From the NCBI RefSeq assembly GCF_003991225.1, contig NZ_JTFC01000026.1, forward strand, positions 245,259 to 309,258: 64,000 nt of DNA, given 5' to 3'. Under the pieces are notes generated by a model, which was given only the letters and a program-made list of their open reading frames with translations, ran no database searches and was not told the DNA's origin. Numbering within the stretch: the first letter of the stretch is position 1; each line of letters begins with the position of its first letter. Positions 9,723 to 19,523 of this stretch are shown in pieces. A program made the translations under genes and the position numbers. The stretch is from Candidatus Kurthia intestinigallinarum. Lineage in GTDB: Bacteria; Bacillota; Bacilli; Bacillales_A; Planococcaceae.

Positions 9723-10574
9723 TTATGAAAGCTTTTGCTTCGCAGATTGTACCGTATTGACTAATAACATTGTAATCGTCATTGGGCCAACGCCACCAGG
9801 AACCGGTGTAATCGCTGAAACCGTATCGAATACGTCATCAAAATCAACATCACCACAAAGTTTACCGTTCTCATCTAAATCCATACCGACGTCGATGACA
9901 ACAGCGCCTTCTTTCACATGCTCTTTTTTAATCATTTTAGCGCGGCCTGTCGCCACAACTAAGATATCTGCTTGTTTTGTAATAGCAGCCAAATCGGGTG
10001 TTTTTGAATGAGCATATGTAACCGTTGCATCACTTTGCAATAATAATTGGCCCATCGGAACACCAACAATATGGCTTCGTCCCACAACAACGGCATGTTT
10101 CCCACGAATGGTCACATTACTATGTTGTAATAATTTCATAACCCCGTGAGGCGTACATGGTAAAAATGTTTCTTGTCCAAGAATCATCTTACCAACGCTG
10201 ATTGGGTGAAAACCGTCGACATCTTTCTCCGGTGAAATCGCCGCAATAACAGCATCCTCGTTGATGTGTTTTGGAAGTGGTAACTGTACTAAAATACCAT
10301 CAATGGCGTCTTTTTGATTCAATTCTTCAATATGTTTTAATAAGTCTTCTTCTGTTGTATCAGCTGGTAATTTAATTAGTTCTGAGTAAATCCCTAACTG
10401 CTCGCAAGATTTTTGTTTATTTGAAACATATTTTTGTGAAGCTTGATCATCGCCCACTAAAATAACTGCTAAACCTGGAGTAATACCTTTGTCTTTTAAT
10501 GCATTGACTTCTAGCTTGATTGACTCACGAATCGTGTTGCCAATTTCTTTACCGTTAATTAGCTTACTTGACAT
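9723..10574 (-). CDS. folD: Bifunctional methylene-THF dehydrogenase/cyclohydrolase FolD
   Basis: This 283-residue enzyme interconverts 5,10-methylene-, methenyl- and 10-formyl-tetrahydrofolate with NADP. Visible signatures are YVSNKQKSCEQLGI with the catalytic Tyr/Lys, DGILVQLPLP, the nucleotide-binding VVGRSHIVGVPMGQLL, and PVPGGVGPMT near the C-terminus. It supplies one-carbon units and so links to the glycine-cleavage genes (22731-26673) and yqgN (33648). It lies 73 bp downstream of nusB. Confidence 0.97.
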   Translation of the reverse strand: MSSKLINGKEIGNTIRESIKLEVNALKDKGITPGLAVILVGDDQASQKYVSNKQKSCEQLGIYSELIKLPADTTEEDLLKHIEELNQKDAIDGILVQLPLPKHINEDAVIAAISPEKDVDGFHPISVGKMILGQETFLPCTPHGVMKLLQHSNVTIRGKHAVVVGRSHIVGVPMGQLLLQSDATVTYAHSKTPDLAAITKQADILVVATGRAKMIKKEHVKEGAVVIDVGMDLDENGKLCGDVDFDDVFDTVSAITPVPGGVGPMTITMLLVNTVQSAKQKLS

Positions 10575-10647
10575 GTTGTTAAAACACTCCCAAATTCATT
10601 TTGTATATAGAACGCAACTTTTGCTGCGGAACTACCACTATGACTTG

Positions 10648-11031
10648 TTAAGCTTGATATTTCGAAAGAACGCCGTTGACGAATTTACTTGTTTTATCAT
10701 CACCAAATGTTTTAGATAATTCAATTGCTTCGTTCATGACTACGCTTTGTGGTGTTTCTGGTGTGTATAATAACTCATAAACAGCTAAACGTAGAATCGT
10801 ACGGTCAATTTTGCCAAGACGGCCAAGTGACCATTTTTCTAGTTTTTCTGTTAGTGAAGCATCAATTGCTTCTTGGTTTTCTACAGTACCGCGTACCACA
10901 CTTTCAAAGAAAGCATCTGTTTCTTGTTCTTCTAACACATAGGCCATTGCTTCTTCAATTGTTAATTCAGTACCTTCTAGTTGGAATAAAGATTGTACTG
11001 CTTTTTCACGCGCTTCACGTCGCTTCATCAT
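10648..11031 (-). CDS. nusB: Transcription antitermination factor NusB
   Basis: This 127-residue all-helical protein carries the family's RREAREKAVQSLFQLE start and the VNGVLSKY end. NusB binds boxA RNA together with NusE/S10 in rRNA antitermination. Two ATGs stand in tandem at 11031 and 11028; the upstream AAAGGAG fits the first better. Confidence 0.96.
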   Translation of the reverse strand: MMKRREAREKAVQSLFQLEGTELTIEEAMAYVLEEQETDAFFESVVRGTVENQEAIDASLTEKLEKWSLGRLGKIDRTILRLAVYELLYTPETPQSVVMNEAIELSKTFGDDKTSKFVNGVLSKYQA

Positions 11032-11213
11032 ATCGTTTCGTTCTCCTTTATACTACTACAATCCGCTCAAAATTCCGTTGGTTTTGCGTAACTTAGCAGA
11101 CCATTGCGAAATTCACGGAATTGTACAGTGTTTCATTAGTTTACATATAGCATATAGTTTATCACAAATTGTCGAATCTGTGCAGTTCGATTGCGATTTT
11201 CATAAAATCACAC

Positions 11214-11246
11214 AAAAAAGGTGAATGCGAGTGCATTCACCTTTTT
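11214..11246 (-). terminator. terminator of the accBC-asp23 unit
   Basis: AAAAAAGGTGAATGC and GCATTCACCTTTTT form a near-perfect stem with a GAGT loop just past the Asp23-family stop. It is symmetrical, with A and T tracts on both sides. Confidence 0.85.
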
Positions 11247-11258
11247 GCCGGGCACAAG

Positions 11259-11663
11259 TTATTCAGCTTTTTGTTGATCTTGCTCGAATTGAATACCAGT
11301 AATATGAACATTAACTTCTTTCGTTGTTAATGCTGTCATGTTTTCAATTGCTTCACGGATTTGTTTTTGAACCTTCGCAGCAACTTTGGCTACTTGAGAA
11401 CCATATTGTACGACGCAATAAACATCGACAACAAGCCCCTCAGCCGTCCATTCTGTTTTGATTCCTTTACCGTGGACTTTTTTACCGAATTTTTCAGCTA
11501 CGCCTGACGCAAAGCTTCCTCGTGTTCCGAAGATGCCTTCCACTTCTGTAGTTGCAATTCCTGCAATGACTTCAATGACTTCTGGTGCAACTTCAATGCT
11601 ACCTAATTCTTCTTTACCTTCTGGTGTTGTTTGAGGTAATGATTTCACAACTTGTTCAGCCAT
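11259..11663 (-). CDS. yqhY: Asp23/Gls24 envelope stress protein (YqhY)
   Basis: The 134-residue protein has the Asp23 core: GSIEVAPEVIEVIAGIATTEVEGI, then GVVVDVYCVVQYG-type strands and VNVHITGIQF. In B. subtilis yqhY lies directly after accBC and its loss disturbs fatty acid metabolism through acetyl-CoA carboxylase. The same position here, 21 bp after accC, supports that link. Its molecular activity is unknown. Confidence 0.93.
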   Translation of the reverse strand: MAEQVVKSLPQTTPEGKEELGSIEVAPEVIEVIAGIATTEVEGIFGTRGSFASGVAEKFGKKVHGKGIKTEWTAEGLVVDVYCVVQYGSQVAKVAAKVQKQIREAIENMTALTTKEVNVHITGIQFEQDQQKAE

Positions 11664-11684
11664 TTGTTATGCCCCTTCCTATTC

Positions 11685-13037
11685 TTATGAATTAAGAACG
11701 TCGTTTTCTTCAAGGAATTTCGTATTGAATTTACCTGATTTGAATACTTCGTTCTCCATTAATTTCTCATGGAAAGGAATTGTTGTTTTGATACCAGGAC
11801 CCTCTACAACAAACTCGCCTAATGCACGGTGCATTTTAGCGATTGCTTTTTCACGCGTATCCGCATGTACGATTAATTTTGCAACCATTGAATCGTAATA
11901 TGGAGGGATTGTGTAACCAGCATACATCGCTGAGTCGATACGTACACCGATACCACCTGGTGTCATGTATGTGTCAACTTTACCAGCTGAAGGCATGAAG
12001 TTTTTGTATGGGTTTTCAGCGTTAATACGGCATTCAATCGCCCAACCATTCACTTTCACATCTTCTTGTTTATACACTAATTCTTCACCAGATGCAATTC
12101 TTAGTTGCCATTCAACTAAGTCGATACCAGTGATTAATTCAGTTACTGGGTGTTCTACTTGGATACGAGTATTCATTTCCATGAAGTAGAATTTGTCTTC
12201 ATTATAGTCATAGATGAATTCACATGTACCAGCACCGCGGTAGCCACATGCTAACGCTGCTTTAACTGCTGCGTCACCCATTTCAGCACGACGCTCTTCA
12301 GATAATGCTGGAGATGGTGCTTCTTCTACAAGTTTTTGCATACGACGTTGTACTGTACAATCACGTTCACCTAAGTGAATTGTGTTGCCGTAGTTATCTG
12401 CTAATACTTGGATTTCACAGTGACGGAAGTATTCGATGAATTTTTCTAGGTATACCCCTGGATTACCGAAAGCGGCTGCTGCCTCTTTTTGTGTAATCTC
12501 AATACCTTTTACTAAATCCTCTTCAGTACGCGCTACACGGATACCTTTACCGCCGCCGCCTGCTGTTGCTTTAATAATCACTGGGTAACCAATTTTCGCT
12601 GCCCATTCTTTCCCTGTTTCGATATCAGGAACGATACCAGTACCAGGAACAAGTGGTACATTAGCTTCTGCCATTGTATCACGCGCAACGTCTTTAATAC
12701 CCATTACTTTGATAGAATCAGATTTTGGACCGATGAATGTAATTCCTGCTTCTTCACATGCAATAGCGAAGTCTACGTTTTCTGCAAGGAAACCATAACC
12801 AGGGTGGATACCATCAGCACCCACTTTTTCTGCTACAGTGATTAGGCGATCAATACGTAAATAACTATCAGATGATAATTTAGAACCGATGCAATATGCT
12901 TCATCAGCTAATTGTACGTGTAATGCGTCTTTATCAGCTTCAGAATAAACTGCAACTGATTCGATCCCTAATTCTTTACAAGCTCGGACAATACGTACCG
13001 CGATTTCGCCACGGTTGGCAATTAATACTTTTTTCAT
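11685..13037 (-). CDS. accC: Acetyl-CoA carboxylase, biotin carboxylase subunit
   Basis: This 450-residue ATP-grasp enzyme carboxylates the biotin on AccB at the first step of fatty acid synthesis. It shows KVLIANRGEIAVRI at the start, the glycine-rich ATP loop KATAGGGGKGIRVA, HCEIQVLADNYGN, GERDCTVQRRMQKLVEEAPS, and the catalytic FMEMNTRIQVEHPVTE. It lies 14 bp after accB. Confidence 0.98.
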   Translation of the reverse strand: MKKVLIANRGEIAVRIVRACKELGIESVAVYSEADKDALHVQLADEAYCIGSKLSSDSYLRIDRLITVAEKVGADGIHPGYGFLAENVDFAIACEEAGITFIGPKSDSIKVMGIKDVARDTMAEANVPLVPGTGIVPDIETGKEWAAKIGYPVIIKATAGGGGKGIRVARTEEDLVKGIEITQKEAAAAFGNPGVYLEKFIEYFRHCEIQVLADNYGNTIHLGERDCTVQRRMQKLVEEAPSPALSEERRAEMGDAAVKAALACGYRGAGTCEFIYDYNEDKFYFMEMNTRIQVEHPVTELITGIDLVEWQLRIASGEELVYKQEDVKVNGWAIECRINAENPYKNFMPSAGKVDTYMTPGGIGVRIDSAMYAGYTIPPYYDSMVAKLIVHADTREKAIAKMHRALGEFVVEGPGIKTTIPFHEKLMENEVFKSGKFNTKFLEENDVLNS

Positions 13038-13051
13038 CGACGTTCTCCCCC

Positions 13052-13564
13052 TTACGCTTCTTTAACTAGGAATAGAGGTTGACCGTATTCAACTAACTCG
13101 CCATCTTTGACAAGAATTTCTACGATTTCGCCTGTTACTTCAGCTTCGATTTCGTTGAATAATTTCATTGCTTCAACGATACATACGACTGTTTCTTCGC
13201 CTACTTTGTCGCCTACTTTAACGAATACGTCGGCATCTGGAGATGGAGATTGGTAGAAAGTACCAACCATTGGCGATACGATTTTATGTAAGTTCGCATC
13301 TGCTGCAACTTCCGCTTTTGGCGCTGGTGCTGCCTCTGCTTTTGGTGCCGCTGGAGCTGCTTCTGTTTTTGGAGCTGGTGCCGCTGCTGGTGCTGCAACT
13401 GGAGCTACTGCTTGTGCAACTGCTTTAGGTGCTTCTGCAACCACTACTTGGCCAGCATTCTTTTTAAGTTTTAATTTAGTACCCTCTTCGTTTAATGAAA
13501 ACTCATCGATTGATGATGAATCGATTAATTTAATGATTTCACGAATCTCTTGAATTTTTAACAT
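13052..13564 (-). CDS. accB: Biotin carboxyl carrier protein of acetyl-CoA carboxylase
   Basis: This 170-residue protein has a short N-terminal helical part, an alanine/proline-rich linker (about 42-88, with repeated AAP and PKAE units) and a C-terminal biotinyl domain. The biotinylated lysine is K134 in [12 protein letters not shown]. The start ATG follows GGGGAG. In Bacillus the spoIIIA operon lies immediately upstream; here there is only non-coding DNA and then efp. Confidence 0.98.
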   Translation of the reverse strand: MLKIQEIREIIKLIDSSSIDEFSLNEEGTKLKLKKNAGQVVVAEAPKAVAQAVAPVAAPAAAPAPKTEAAPAAPKAEAAPAPKAEVAADANLHKIVSPMVGTFYQSPSPDADVFVKVGDKVGEETVVCIVEAMKLFNEIEAEVTGEIVEILVKDGELVEYGQPLFLVKEA

Positions 13565-13871
13565 AACATTACTCCCCTAACGTCTGTGTATTATAATACA
13601 AAATCTATTGTACCTTCTTTTTCGGAAAATTGTAACACTTTCACTTAATTTAGATAAAACCATTAATAAATCAGAAAATTAACGCATTAAATAACTTTAA
13701 ACATAACATGACATTTTTTTACAATTAAATTCCTGCATATTCATCATTAATGTAAGCGATATCACGAATGTGTAACCATTGCACTAATAAGCTGTTGCAG
13801 TACAGTTTTTTTAATTACCTACCTATTATACTTAATTTATATTATCAGGTACTAATTTTAATTTAAAAGAA
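13565..13871. other. non-coding gap where spoIIIA lies in spore-formers
   Basis: About 300 bp of AT-rich sequence contains no open frame resembling any SpoIIIA protein, even as a fragment. It presumably contains the accB promoter. A minus-strand TATTATAAT at 13591-13599 is a possible -10, but its -35 is poor. Confidence 0.7.
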
Positions 13872-13897
13872 AACCTCTCATCTAAAAATGAGAGGTT
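13872..13897 (-). terminator. terminator after efp
   Basis: AACCTCTCAT and ATGAGAGGTT form a perfect 10-bp stem with a 6-nt loop, followed on the minus strand by TTTTCTTTT. Confidence 0.9.
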
Positions 13898-13908
13898 CAG
13901 CTTATTCA

Positions 13909-14466
13909 TTACGCACGAGATACGTAAGAACCATCAGCAGTGTTGATCACTAATTTATCGCCTTCGTTAACGAAGAATGGTACGTTAACAATTAAACCTG
14001 TTTCAAGTGTTGCTGGTTTAGAACCACCAGTAGCTGTATCCCCTTTAATACCAGGTTCAGTTTCAGAAACTGTTAATTCTACAGTGTTTGGAAGATCGAT
14101 ACCTAGAATTTCACCTTCAAAGCTCATGATGTGAACTTCCATGTTTTCAAGCAAGAATTTTAATTCATATGCTAATTGTTCTTCTGTGATTTCGATTTGT
14201 TCGTATGATTCCATATCCATAAAGGCATGTTGGTCACCTGATGCATATAGATATTGCATTTTACGGTTGTCAATTTGTGCTTTTTCTACTTTTTCACCAG
14301 CACGGAATGTTTTTTCAGTTACGTTACCGTTACGTAGGTTACGTAATTTAGAACGTACGAATGCGGCACCTTTACCTGGTTTTACGTGTTGGAAATCGAT
14401 AACGCGGAATAAATCGCTATCAATTTTAATTGTTAAGCCTGTTTTAAAGTCATTTACTGAGATCAT
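13909..14466 (-). CDS. efp: Translation elongation factor P
   Basis: This 185-residue three-domain EF-P helps ribosomes through polyproline stretches. The tip loop reads [12 protein letters not shown] with lysine K32, the residue that is modified in B. subtilis. The C-terminal OB fold shows the family signature segment [25 protein letters not shown]. It lies 23 bp after pepP. SpoIIIA genes, which follow efp in Bacillus, are missing. Confidence 0.98.
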   Translation of the reverse strand: MISVNDFKTGLTIKIDSDLFRVIDFQHVKPGKGAAFVRSKLRNLRNGNVTEKTFRAGEKVEKAQIDNRKMQYLYASGDQHAFMDMESYEQIEITEEQLAYELKFLLENMEVHIMSFEGEILGIDLPNTVELTVSETEPGIKGDTATGGSKPATLETGLIVNVPFFVNEGDKLVINTADGSYVSRA

Positions 14467-14489
14467 TACTAATCTTCCTCCAATATATC

Positions 14490-15548
14490 TTATAAGATAA
14501 TTAAATCTTTTTTCGCATGAGTTAGCACTTCATGTCCTGTTTCAGTGATTAAAATGTCATCCTCAATGCGGACGCCACCAACCTCAGGAATGTAAATGCC
14601 TGGTTCGCAAGTGACACACATGCCTGCTTCAAGCGTATAGCTTGAGCGATGTGATAACGCTGGCGCTTCGTGCACTTCACGACCAATCCCATGACCTGTT
14701 GAGTGACCAAATGCTTCCCCATAGCCATGTTTCGTAATATAATCGCGTGCAACCGCATCCGCTTCGATACCAGTCATTCCTGGTTTCAATGCTTCTACTC
14801 CGCGAATTTGCGCTTGCAACACAATCTCATAAATCTCTTTCAATTGTGCAGAAGGCTCGCCAACTGCGATTGTACGTGTTGTATCTGAAATATAACCATT
14901 ATATAGGGCACCAAAGTCTAAAGTGACAATGTCACCTGTTGCTATTATTTTATCAGTTGCTGTGCCATGTGGCAATGCTGAGCGCCAACCAGAAGCGACA
15001 ATTGTATCAAAAGAAGAACTTTTAGCGCCTAATTTGCGCATATGGTGCTCCATTTCATTTGATACTTGCAGCTCGGTCATCCCTGGCTCAATATAGCTAA
15101 TAATATGTTCGAACGTTTTATCCACGATGCGACAAGCGGCCTTTATAATAGTAATCTCTTCAGGCGTCTTAATCAAGCGTAATTTTTCAATTAAGCCACT
15201 AACCCCAACAATTTGCGCGTCAATGTACTTGTCGAAAAGTTGGAATGTCGCATACGTCACATATTCTTTTTCAAAACCAACATGATGAATACCTTGCTCT
15301 TTTACTTCACGAACGACTTCCTCTAGTAGCGTCGATTGACGTTCTACAAGACGGAATCCAGTCGTTTCATGTTTCACTTGCTCTGTGTAACGTGAATCTG
15401 TAAAGAAAATCGCTTCTTTTTCTGTTACTAAAATATAACTATCATCGCCGGTGAACCCCGATAAGTACGATACATTAATCGGGTTTGTAATCAGCATCGC
15501 ATCGATTTGATGCGCATCAAATTGTGCGCGTAGTTGTTGTAATTTCAT
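14490..15548 (-). CDS. pepP: Xaa-Pro aminopeptidase family M24 (YqhT)
   Basis: The 352-residue protein has an N-terminal creatinase-like domain (about 1-125) and a C-terminal pita-bread metallopeptidase domain. Metal-ligand motifs are [35 protein letters not shown], and [19 protein letters not shown]. It is predicted to remove N-terminal residues preceding proline. The pairing with efp, which handles proline-rich translation, is conserved across Bacillales. Confidence 0.94.
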   Translation of the reverse strand: MKLQQLRAQFDAHQIDAMLITNPINVSYLSGFTGDDSYILVTEKEAIFFTDSRYTEQVKHETTGFRLVERQSTLLEEVVREVKEQGIHHVGFEKEYVTYATFQLFDKYIDAQIVGVSGLIEKLRLIKTPEEITIIKAACRIVDKTFEHIISYIEPGMTELQVSNEMEHHMRKLGAKSSSFDTIVASGWRSALPHGTATDKIIATGDIVTLDFGALYNGYISDTTRTIAVGEPSAQLKEIYEIVLQAQIRGVEALKPGMTGIEADAVARDYITKHGYGEAFGHSTGHGIGREVHEAPALSHRSSYTLEAGMCVTCEPGIYIPEVGGVRIEDDILITETGHEVLTHAKKDLIIL

Positions 15549-15563
15549 GTGTAAAATCTCCCT

Positions 15564-15995
15564 TTAATTTGATTGTAAAAACATGCGTAAGGCTGCTTGA
15601 TAGCCAAATGTGCCAAGTCCCGTAATCTGACCGATGCAAACAGGCGCTAAATAGGAGTGATGACGGAATGCCTCACGCTTATGTACATTTGAAATATGCA
15701 CCTCAACAACCGGTACTTCGACACCTGCGATACAATCTCGCAGCGCCACACTCGTATGCGTATAAGCACCCGGATTAAAAATAATACCTGCGATGTCGCC
15801 ATCCTCTGCCTCATAAATCCAATCGATTAATTGGCCTTCATGATTCGACTGCTTCACGTCAATCTCTGCATCAAACGCTGCAGCAAGCGTTTGTAAATCT
15901 TTCGTAACATCCGCTAGTGTTTCATGGCCGTAAATTTCAGGTTCACGCTTCCCTAGACGATGCAGATTTGGTCCGTTTAAACATAAGTATTTCAC
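15564..15995 (-). CDS. aroQ: Type II 3-dehydroquinate dehydratase
   Basis: This is a small flavodoxin-like dodecameric enzyme of the shikimate pathway. It shows LCLNGPNLHRLGKREPEIYG at the start, QSNHEGQLIDWIYEA, IIFNPGAYTHTSVALRDCI and VPVVEVHISNVHKREAFRH with the catalytic histidine. The GTG at 15995 (143 residues) was preferred because AAGGAAG lies 8 nt upstream; a GTG at 16004 overlaps that ribosome site. AroK, another step of this pathway, is at 27032. Confidence 0.96.
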   Translation of the reverse strand: MKYLCLNGPNLHRLGKREPEIYGHETLADVTKDLQTLAAAFDAEIDVKQSNHEGQLIDWIYEAEDGDIAGIIFNPGAYTHTSVALRDCIAGVEVPVVEVHISNVHKREAFRHHSYLAPVCIGQITGLGTFGYQAALRMFLQSN

Positions 15996-16145
15996 GTGCG
16001 ACACTTCCTTTTTTTCAGTTTATTCTTACATTTTAGCATATTATTTCGAATCTTGAATCATTTTCCGATGCTTTCCCTAGAGAAATAGAGACTTTTTTAG
16101 TACAATGGAAGAAGTTTTAACCCTACATAAGAGAGCGGTGTTTTT

Positions 16146-17096
16146 ATGAGTAAATCCAAACCACTAATTTACGGTGGTCAAGCGCTTATTGAAGGCGTCA
16201 TGATGGGTGGCGGTAAGCATACCGTATCGGCCATCCGTCGTAATGATGGCTCGGTCGAATACTACTATGCTGAGCGTAAGCAACATCCAACCTTACAGAA
16301 GCTTAAAAAAATCCCCTTCGTGCGTGGTATCGTAGCGATTATCGAATCTGCTGCAAACGGCTCAAAGCATCTACAGTTTGCCAGTGATCGATATGACGTG
16401 GCGCCCGGTGAGGAAGAGGCGTTAATTAAGCAAGAAAAAGAACAAACAAGCAAAATTCAAATGTGGCTTGGTGTTGCGGCAATCGGTGTCTTATCTTTCT
16501 TATTTGGTAAGTTTGTTTTCACACTCGTGCCGGTGTTTATCGCTCAGGCTTTTCATAGCGTACTCCCTGGTCACACTGCACAAGTATTACTTGAAAGCTT
16601 CTTTAAACTAATTTTATTACTAAGCTATATTTACTTAGTATCGCTCACGCCGCTTATTAAACGAACCTTCCAGTATCATGGCTCTGAGCATAAAGTCATT
16701 AATTGTTTTGAAAACAATTTGCCATTAACCGTTGAAAACGTTCAAAAACAATCTCGCCTACATTATCGCTGCGGTTCAAGCTTTATTTTATTTACAGTAT
16801 TTGTCGGCATGATAATTTACTTCTTCGTACCAACCGACCCGTTTTGGTTACGTATCGTCAATCGTATTTTATTAATTCCGGTTGTGCTCGGTGTATCATT
16901 TGAAGTGTTACAAGCAACCAATGCTTGCCGCAACATTCCTGTGCTACGTCTGCTCGGTTATCCCGGCCTATGGCTACAACTGCTTACAACAAAGGAACCG
17001 TCTGATGACCAAGTCGAAATCGCCATTGCGTCATTTGAAAAATTACGCGAAGTCGAAAAGAACCCTGCACTTATCAACACAATCCAGCATGATTAA
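16146..17096 (+). CDS. yqhQ: DUF1385 membrane protein YqhQ
   Basis: This 316-residue protein starts with the family's YGGQALIEGVMMGG motif. It has four or so membrane segments (about 100-125, 145-180, 215-240 and 245-265). A conserved cytoplasmic section reads YHGSEHKVINCFE near residue 180. The function is unknown. It is transcribed divergently from aroQ, as in B. subtilis. A convergent terminator follows. Confidence 0.93.
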   Translation: MSKSKPLIYGGQALIEGVMMGGGKHTVSAIRRNDGSVEYYYAERKQHPTLQKLKKIPFVRGIVAIIESAANGSKHLQFASDRYDVAPGEEEALIKQEKEQTSKIQMWLGVAAIGVLSFLFGKFVFTLVPVFIAQAFHSVLPGHTAQVLLESFFKLILLLSYIYLVSLTPLIKRTFQYHGSEHKVINCFENNLPLTVENVQKQSRLHYRCGSSFILFTVFVGMIIYFFVPTDPFWLRIVNRILLIPVVLGVSFEVLQATNACRNIPVLRLLGYPGLWLQLLTTKEPSDDQVEIAIASFEKLREVEKNPALINTIQHD

Positions 17097-17120
17097 TTAA
17101 AAATGCACTTGTTTTTCAAT

Positions 17121-17156
17121 AAAAAGAAGGAATCGCCGACGCGATTCCTTCTTTTT
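17121..17156. terminator. bidirectional terminator between yqhQ and the next minus-strand gene
   Basis: AAAAAGAAGGAATCG and CGATTCCTTCTTTTT form a perfect 15-bp stem with a 6-nt loop, with T-tracts on both strands. Confidence 0.93.
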
Positions 17157-17169
17157 ATGTCGTTTTCAA

Positions 17170-17517
17170 TTAGTTCGTGCCACGCATTTTGCGAATTCCT
17201 AACGTTAAAAGATACCCGATAGCAAACGCAATAACATAATAAATAATATACGTATAGGTTTGTAATTGCAGCATGAAAATCATGATAAAAAAGGCTAATA
17301 CCGAAATGATTAATGGATGCAACCACGGATAACCTCTTAGTGCACAAACAAAACCTTGATATAAAAAGACAACTGGATATAACAGATACAAACCAAATAA
17401 GATAAACTGTCCATTATCCTCTACCGTATCACCAAAGCCGCCAAGCAGTGCAATTGCAGACACAGCGAGCATCGTGAAGGCAGGTAAAAAGAAACAAGCT
17501 AATTTATTACCATTCAT
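17170..17517 (-). CDS. small four-segment membrane protein, unknown function
   Basis: A 115-residue hydrophobic protein with four predicted membrane segments (about 5-27, 36-58, 66-84 and 86-106) and a short basic tail, IRKMRGTN. The ATG at 17517 follows GGAGGAG by 9 nt. I do not recognise the family. It lies between yqhQ and a HAD phosphatase, where no homologue is found in B. subtilis. Confidence 0.75.
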   Translation of the reverse strand: MNGNKLACFFLPAFTMLAVSAIALLGGFGDTVEDNGQFILFGLYLLYPVVFLYQGFVCALRGYPWLHPLIISVLAFFIMIFMLQLQTYTYIIYYVIAFAIGYLLTLGIRKMRGTN

Positions 17518-17565
17518 AGAACACTTCTCCTCCAACAAAAATCATACCACGAATAGGACATGAAT

Positions 17566-18141
17566 TTATAATGTTTCCCACACTTTTTGAAAATCTTTAT
17601 AGTGTGCTAATGAGGCATCTGAAGCCGCACAAGTCCCTCGAAACATAATCGTTTTCATGCCAACCTCTTTCGCTGGAATCAAATCAAGCGCTCGGTCCCC
17701 AATCGCCGCATCAAGCGTATATTTAGCATGTAAATATTCATAGGCCTCAGCATGTGGTTTACGCGGGAAACCTTGCTCTGGTGTCGTAATCTCCGCAAAA
17801 TACTGCAATAAATTATGCTCTCTTAAAACCGCTTCAATAACCACCTTCTCTTTATGCGACATGATAACATTCACTTCTGCTTCTTTTAATACCTGTTCAA
17901 CACCTTCAAATGGTTGAAAACGTTTCGGATCTAACGCTACATTTGTGCGACGATATAATGCTTCCTGCTCAGCACTTAAGCCTAAATACTGAAAGCCATA
18001 CGTAAACGAAACTTGTAGCTCCTTTAAAATCTCGTCACGCTCAAATGTTTCCTTTAAATGAGGAAAGACCTCTAGCATTGTTTCTACATAGACGGGATAC
18101 GTATCAAATAATGTCCCGTCAAAATCCCATAGTAATTTCAT
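17566..18141 (-). CDS. HAD-superfamily phosphatase, phosphoglycolate-phosphatase-like
   Basis: This 191-residue protein opens with the HAD nucleophile motif LLWDFDGTLFDTYP. Motif II is VNVIMSHKEK and the acidic motif IV region is AAIGDRALDLIPAKEVGMKTIMF. The ATG at 18141 was chosen because it places motif I at the N-terminus; the longer frame runs through the lipM terminator. The substrate cannot be told from sequence. Confidence 0.85.
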   Translation of the reverse strand: MKLLWDFDGTLFDTYPVYVETMLEVFPHLKETFERDEILKELQVSFTYGFQYLGLSAEQEALYRRTNVALDPKRFQPFEGVEQVLKEAEVNVIMSHKEKVVIEAVLREHNLLQYFAEITTPEQGFPRKPHAEAYEYLHAKYTLDAAIGDRALDLIPAKEVGMKTIMFRGTCAASDASLAHYKDFQKVWETL

Positions 18142-18156
18142 GCGCTCATCTCCTAT

Positions 18157-18183
18157 AAAAAAAGCGACCACTCTTGGCCGCTT
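18157..18183 (-). terminator. terminator after lipM
   Basis: AAGCGACCA and TGGCCGCTT pair with one wobble around a 4-nt loop, with seven T on the minus strand behind. The hairpin partly separates lipM from the HAD gene downstream. Confidence 0.75.
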
Positions 18184-18193
18184 CCTATTATTT

Positions 18194-19027
18194 TTATTTT
18201 TTAAAGTTCCATTCATCGGCCTCATACTTCGTACGCGCTAAGTTCTCGACAAATGCCTGTTGCTCTGCGGTTAATGTATAAGGCTTTAATTCAATATCCA
18301 AAGCAGATTCAAAGCCTTCTTTAAAGGCAGGTATACATTCCTCTACCGTCACTGTACGTGCCGATAAATCATTAATTGATACGGCCTTATGCGGCAATTG
18401 CTCACGCATTTTTTGCTTCGCTTCTTCATCCTTAAAATTAAAGACCGAAATTAATTTTTCCTGATCCAAATCAATAAGAATCGCACCATGTTGTAAAATA
18501 ACGCCCTCTTGACGTGTTTGTGCACTACCAGCAACTTTACGTCCCTCTACAACAAGTTCATACCAAGACGGCGCATCAAAGCAAACAGCGGATTTAGGCT
18601 TTTGAAGTGCCTGTTTTTCCTCTGCTGTTTCAGGCACTGAAAAATAAGCATCAAAACCTAAATTTTGAAAGCCTTTTAATAAGCCACCACTTAGTACACG
18701 ATACGCTTCTGTTACGGTCTTTGGCATATCCGGATACGTTTCTGATACGATAATACTATACGTTAGTTCTTGATCATGAAGTACAGCACGACCACCCGTC
18801 GGACGACGTACAAAGCCTAGGCCTAATTTATGTAATTGTTCGAAATTAATATCGCGATGGGCACGTTGAAAATAACCGATTGATACAGTTGCCGGATTCC
18901 ATTCATAAAATCGAATAATTGGCGGTAACTCCCCTTGACCATGCCAATGTAGTAACGCTTCATCAAGCGCCATATTGTAACTTGCACTACATGCTCCTGA
19001 ATTGATAAAATACCACGGTGTTGTCAT
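18194..19027 (-). CDS. lipM: Octanoyl-[GcvH]:protein octanoyltransferase LipM
   Basis: This 277-residue member of the LplA/LipB superfamily transfers octanoyl from ACP to GcvH during lipoate synthesis. It shows [33 protein letters not shown], the catalytic-cysteine segment [27 protein letters not shown], and [12 protein letters not shown]. The ATG at 19027 follows GGGAGG by 7 nt. GcvH, its target, is the partner of the glycine-cleavage proteins encoded at 22731-26673. Confidence 0.95.
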   Translation of the reverse strand: MTTPWYFINSGACSASYNMALDEALLHWHGQGELPPIIRFYEWNPATVSIGYFQRAHRDINFEQLHKLGLGFVRRPTGGRAVLHDQELTYSIIVSETYPDMPKTVTEAYRVLSGGLLKGFQNLGFDAYFSVPETAEEKQALQKPKSAVCFDAPSWYELVVEGRKVAGSAQTRQEGVILQHGAILIDLDQEKLISVFNFKDEEAKQKMREQLPHKAVSINDLSARTVTVEECIPAFKEGFESALDIELKPYTLTAEQQAFVENLARTKYEADEWNFKK

Positions 19028-19075
19028 TTCCATTCCTCCCAAATTTATCAACTGCGTTCATTTTATCAAACTCAG

Positions 19076-19104
19076 TGGACGAACACCAACCATTCTTTTA
19101 TAAT
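19076..19104 (+). promoter_or_regulatory. candidate sigma-A promoter of yqhL
   Basis: TGGACG (19076-19081) and TATAAT (19099-19104) are separated by 17 nt, 27 nt upstream of the TTG start. Confidence 0.5.
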
Positions 19105-19130
19105 GTACTATGTAGAAAGGGGTCATTACA

Positions 19131-19517
19131 TTGCCTTGGTATTGGATTTTATTAATCGTTATTGTCGTTGTTGTTGCATCTGCACTAATTACGTCAATGC
19201 GCTCAAAAAGAGCAGTAACTATGCTTTCTGAAGAAGACTTCAAAGCAAATTACCGCAAAGCACAACTAATTGACGTTCGTGAAAAAGGCGAGTTCGATTC
19301 TAGCCACATTTTAGGAGCTCGTAACTTACCTACGACACAATTACGTAATCGTTACAAAGAATTACGTCAAGATCTTCCTGTATACTTATACTGTGAAAAC
19401 GGTGGTCGTAGCTCACGTACAGCACTATTCTTAAAGAAAAAAGGCTACACACAATTATATGCACTAGAAGGCGGTTTCAAAAACTGGTCTGGTCGCGTTA
19501 AATCAACAAAAAAATAA
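19131..19517 (+). CDS. yqhL: membrane-anchored rhodanese-like protein YqhL
   Basis: The 128-residue protein has an N-terminal membrane segment (WYWILLIVIVVVVASALI, about 3-20) and a single rhodanese domain. The active-site loop is YCENGGRSSRTA with the catalytic cysteine. The start is a TTG preceded by AAAGGGG. Such proteins are thought to handle sulfane sulfur; the actual acceptor is unknown. It is divergent from lipM, as in Bacillus. Confidence 0.92.
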   Translation: MPWYWILLIVIVVVVASALITSMRSKRAVTMLSEEDFKANYRKAQLIDVREKGEFDSSHILGARNLPTTQLRNRYKELRQDLPVYLYCENGGRSSRTALFLKKKGYTQLYALEGGFKNWSGRVKSTKK

Positions 19518-19523
19518 TATATG

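Noticed and set aside
16882..17100. 72-codon frame inside yqhQ
   Set aside because: Alternative frame of a well-supported gene with an atypical protein sequence.
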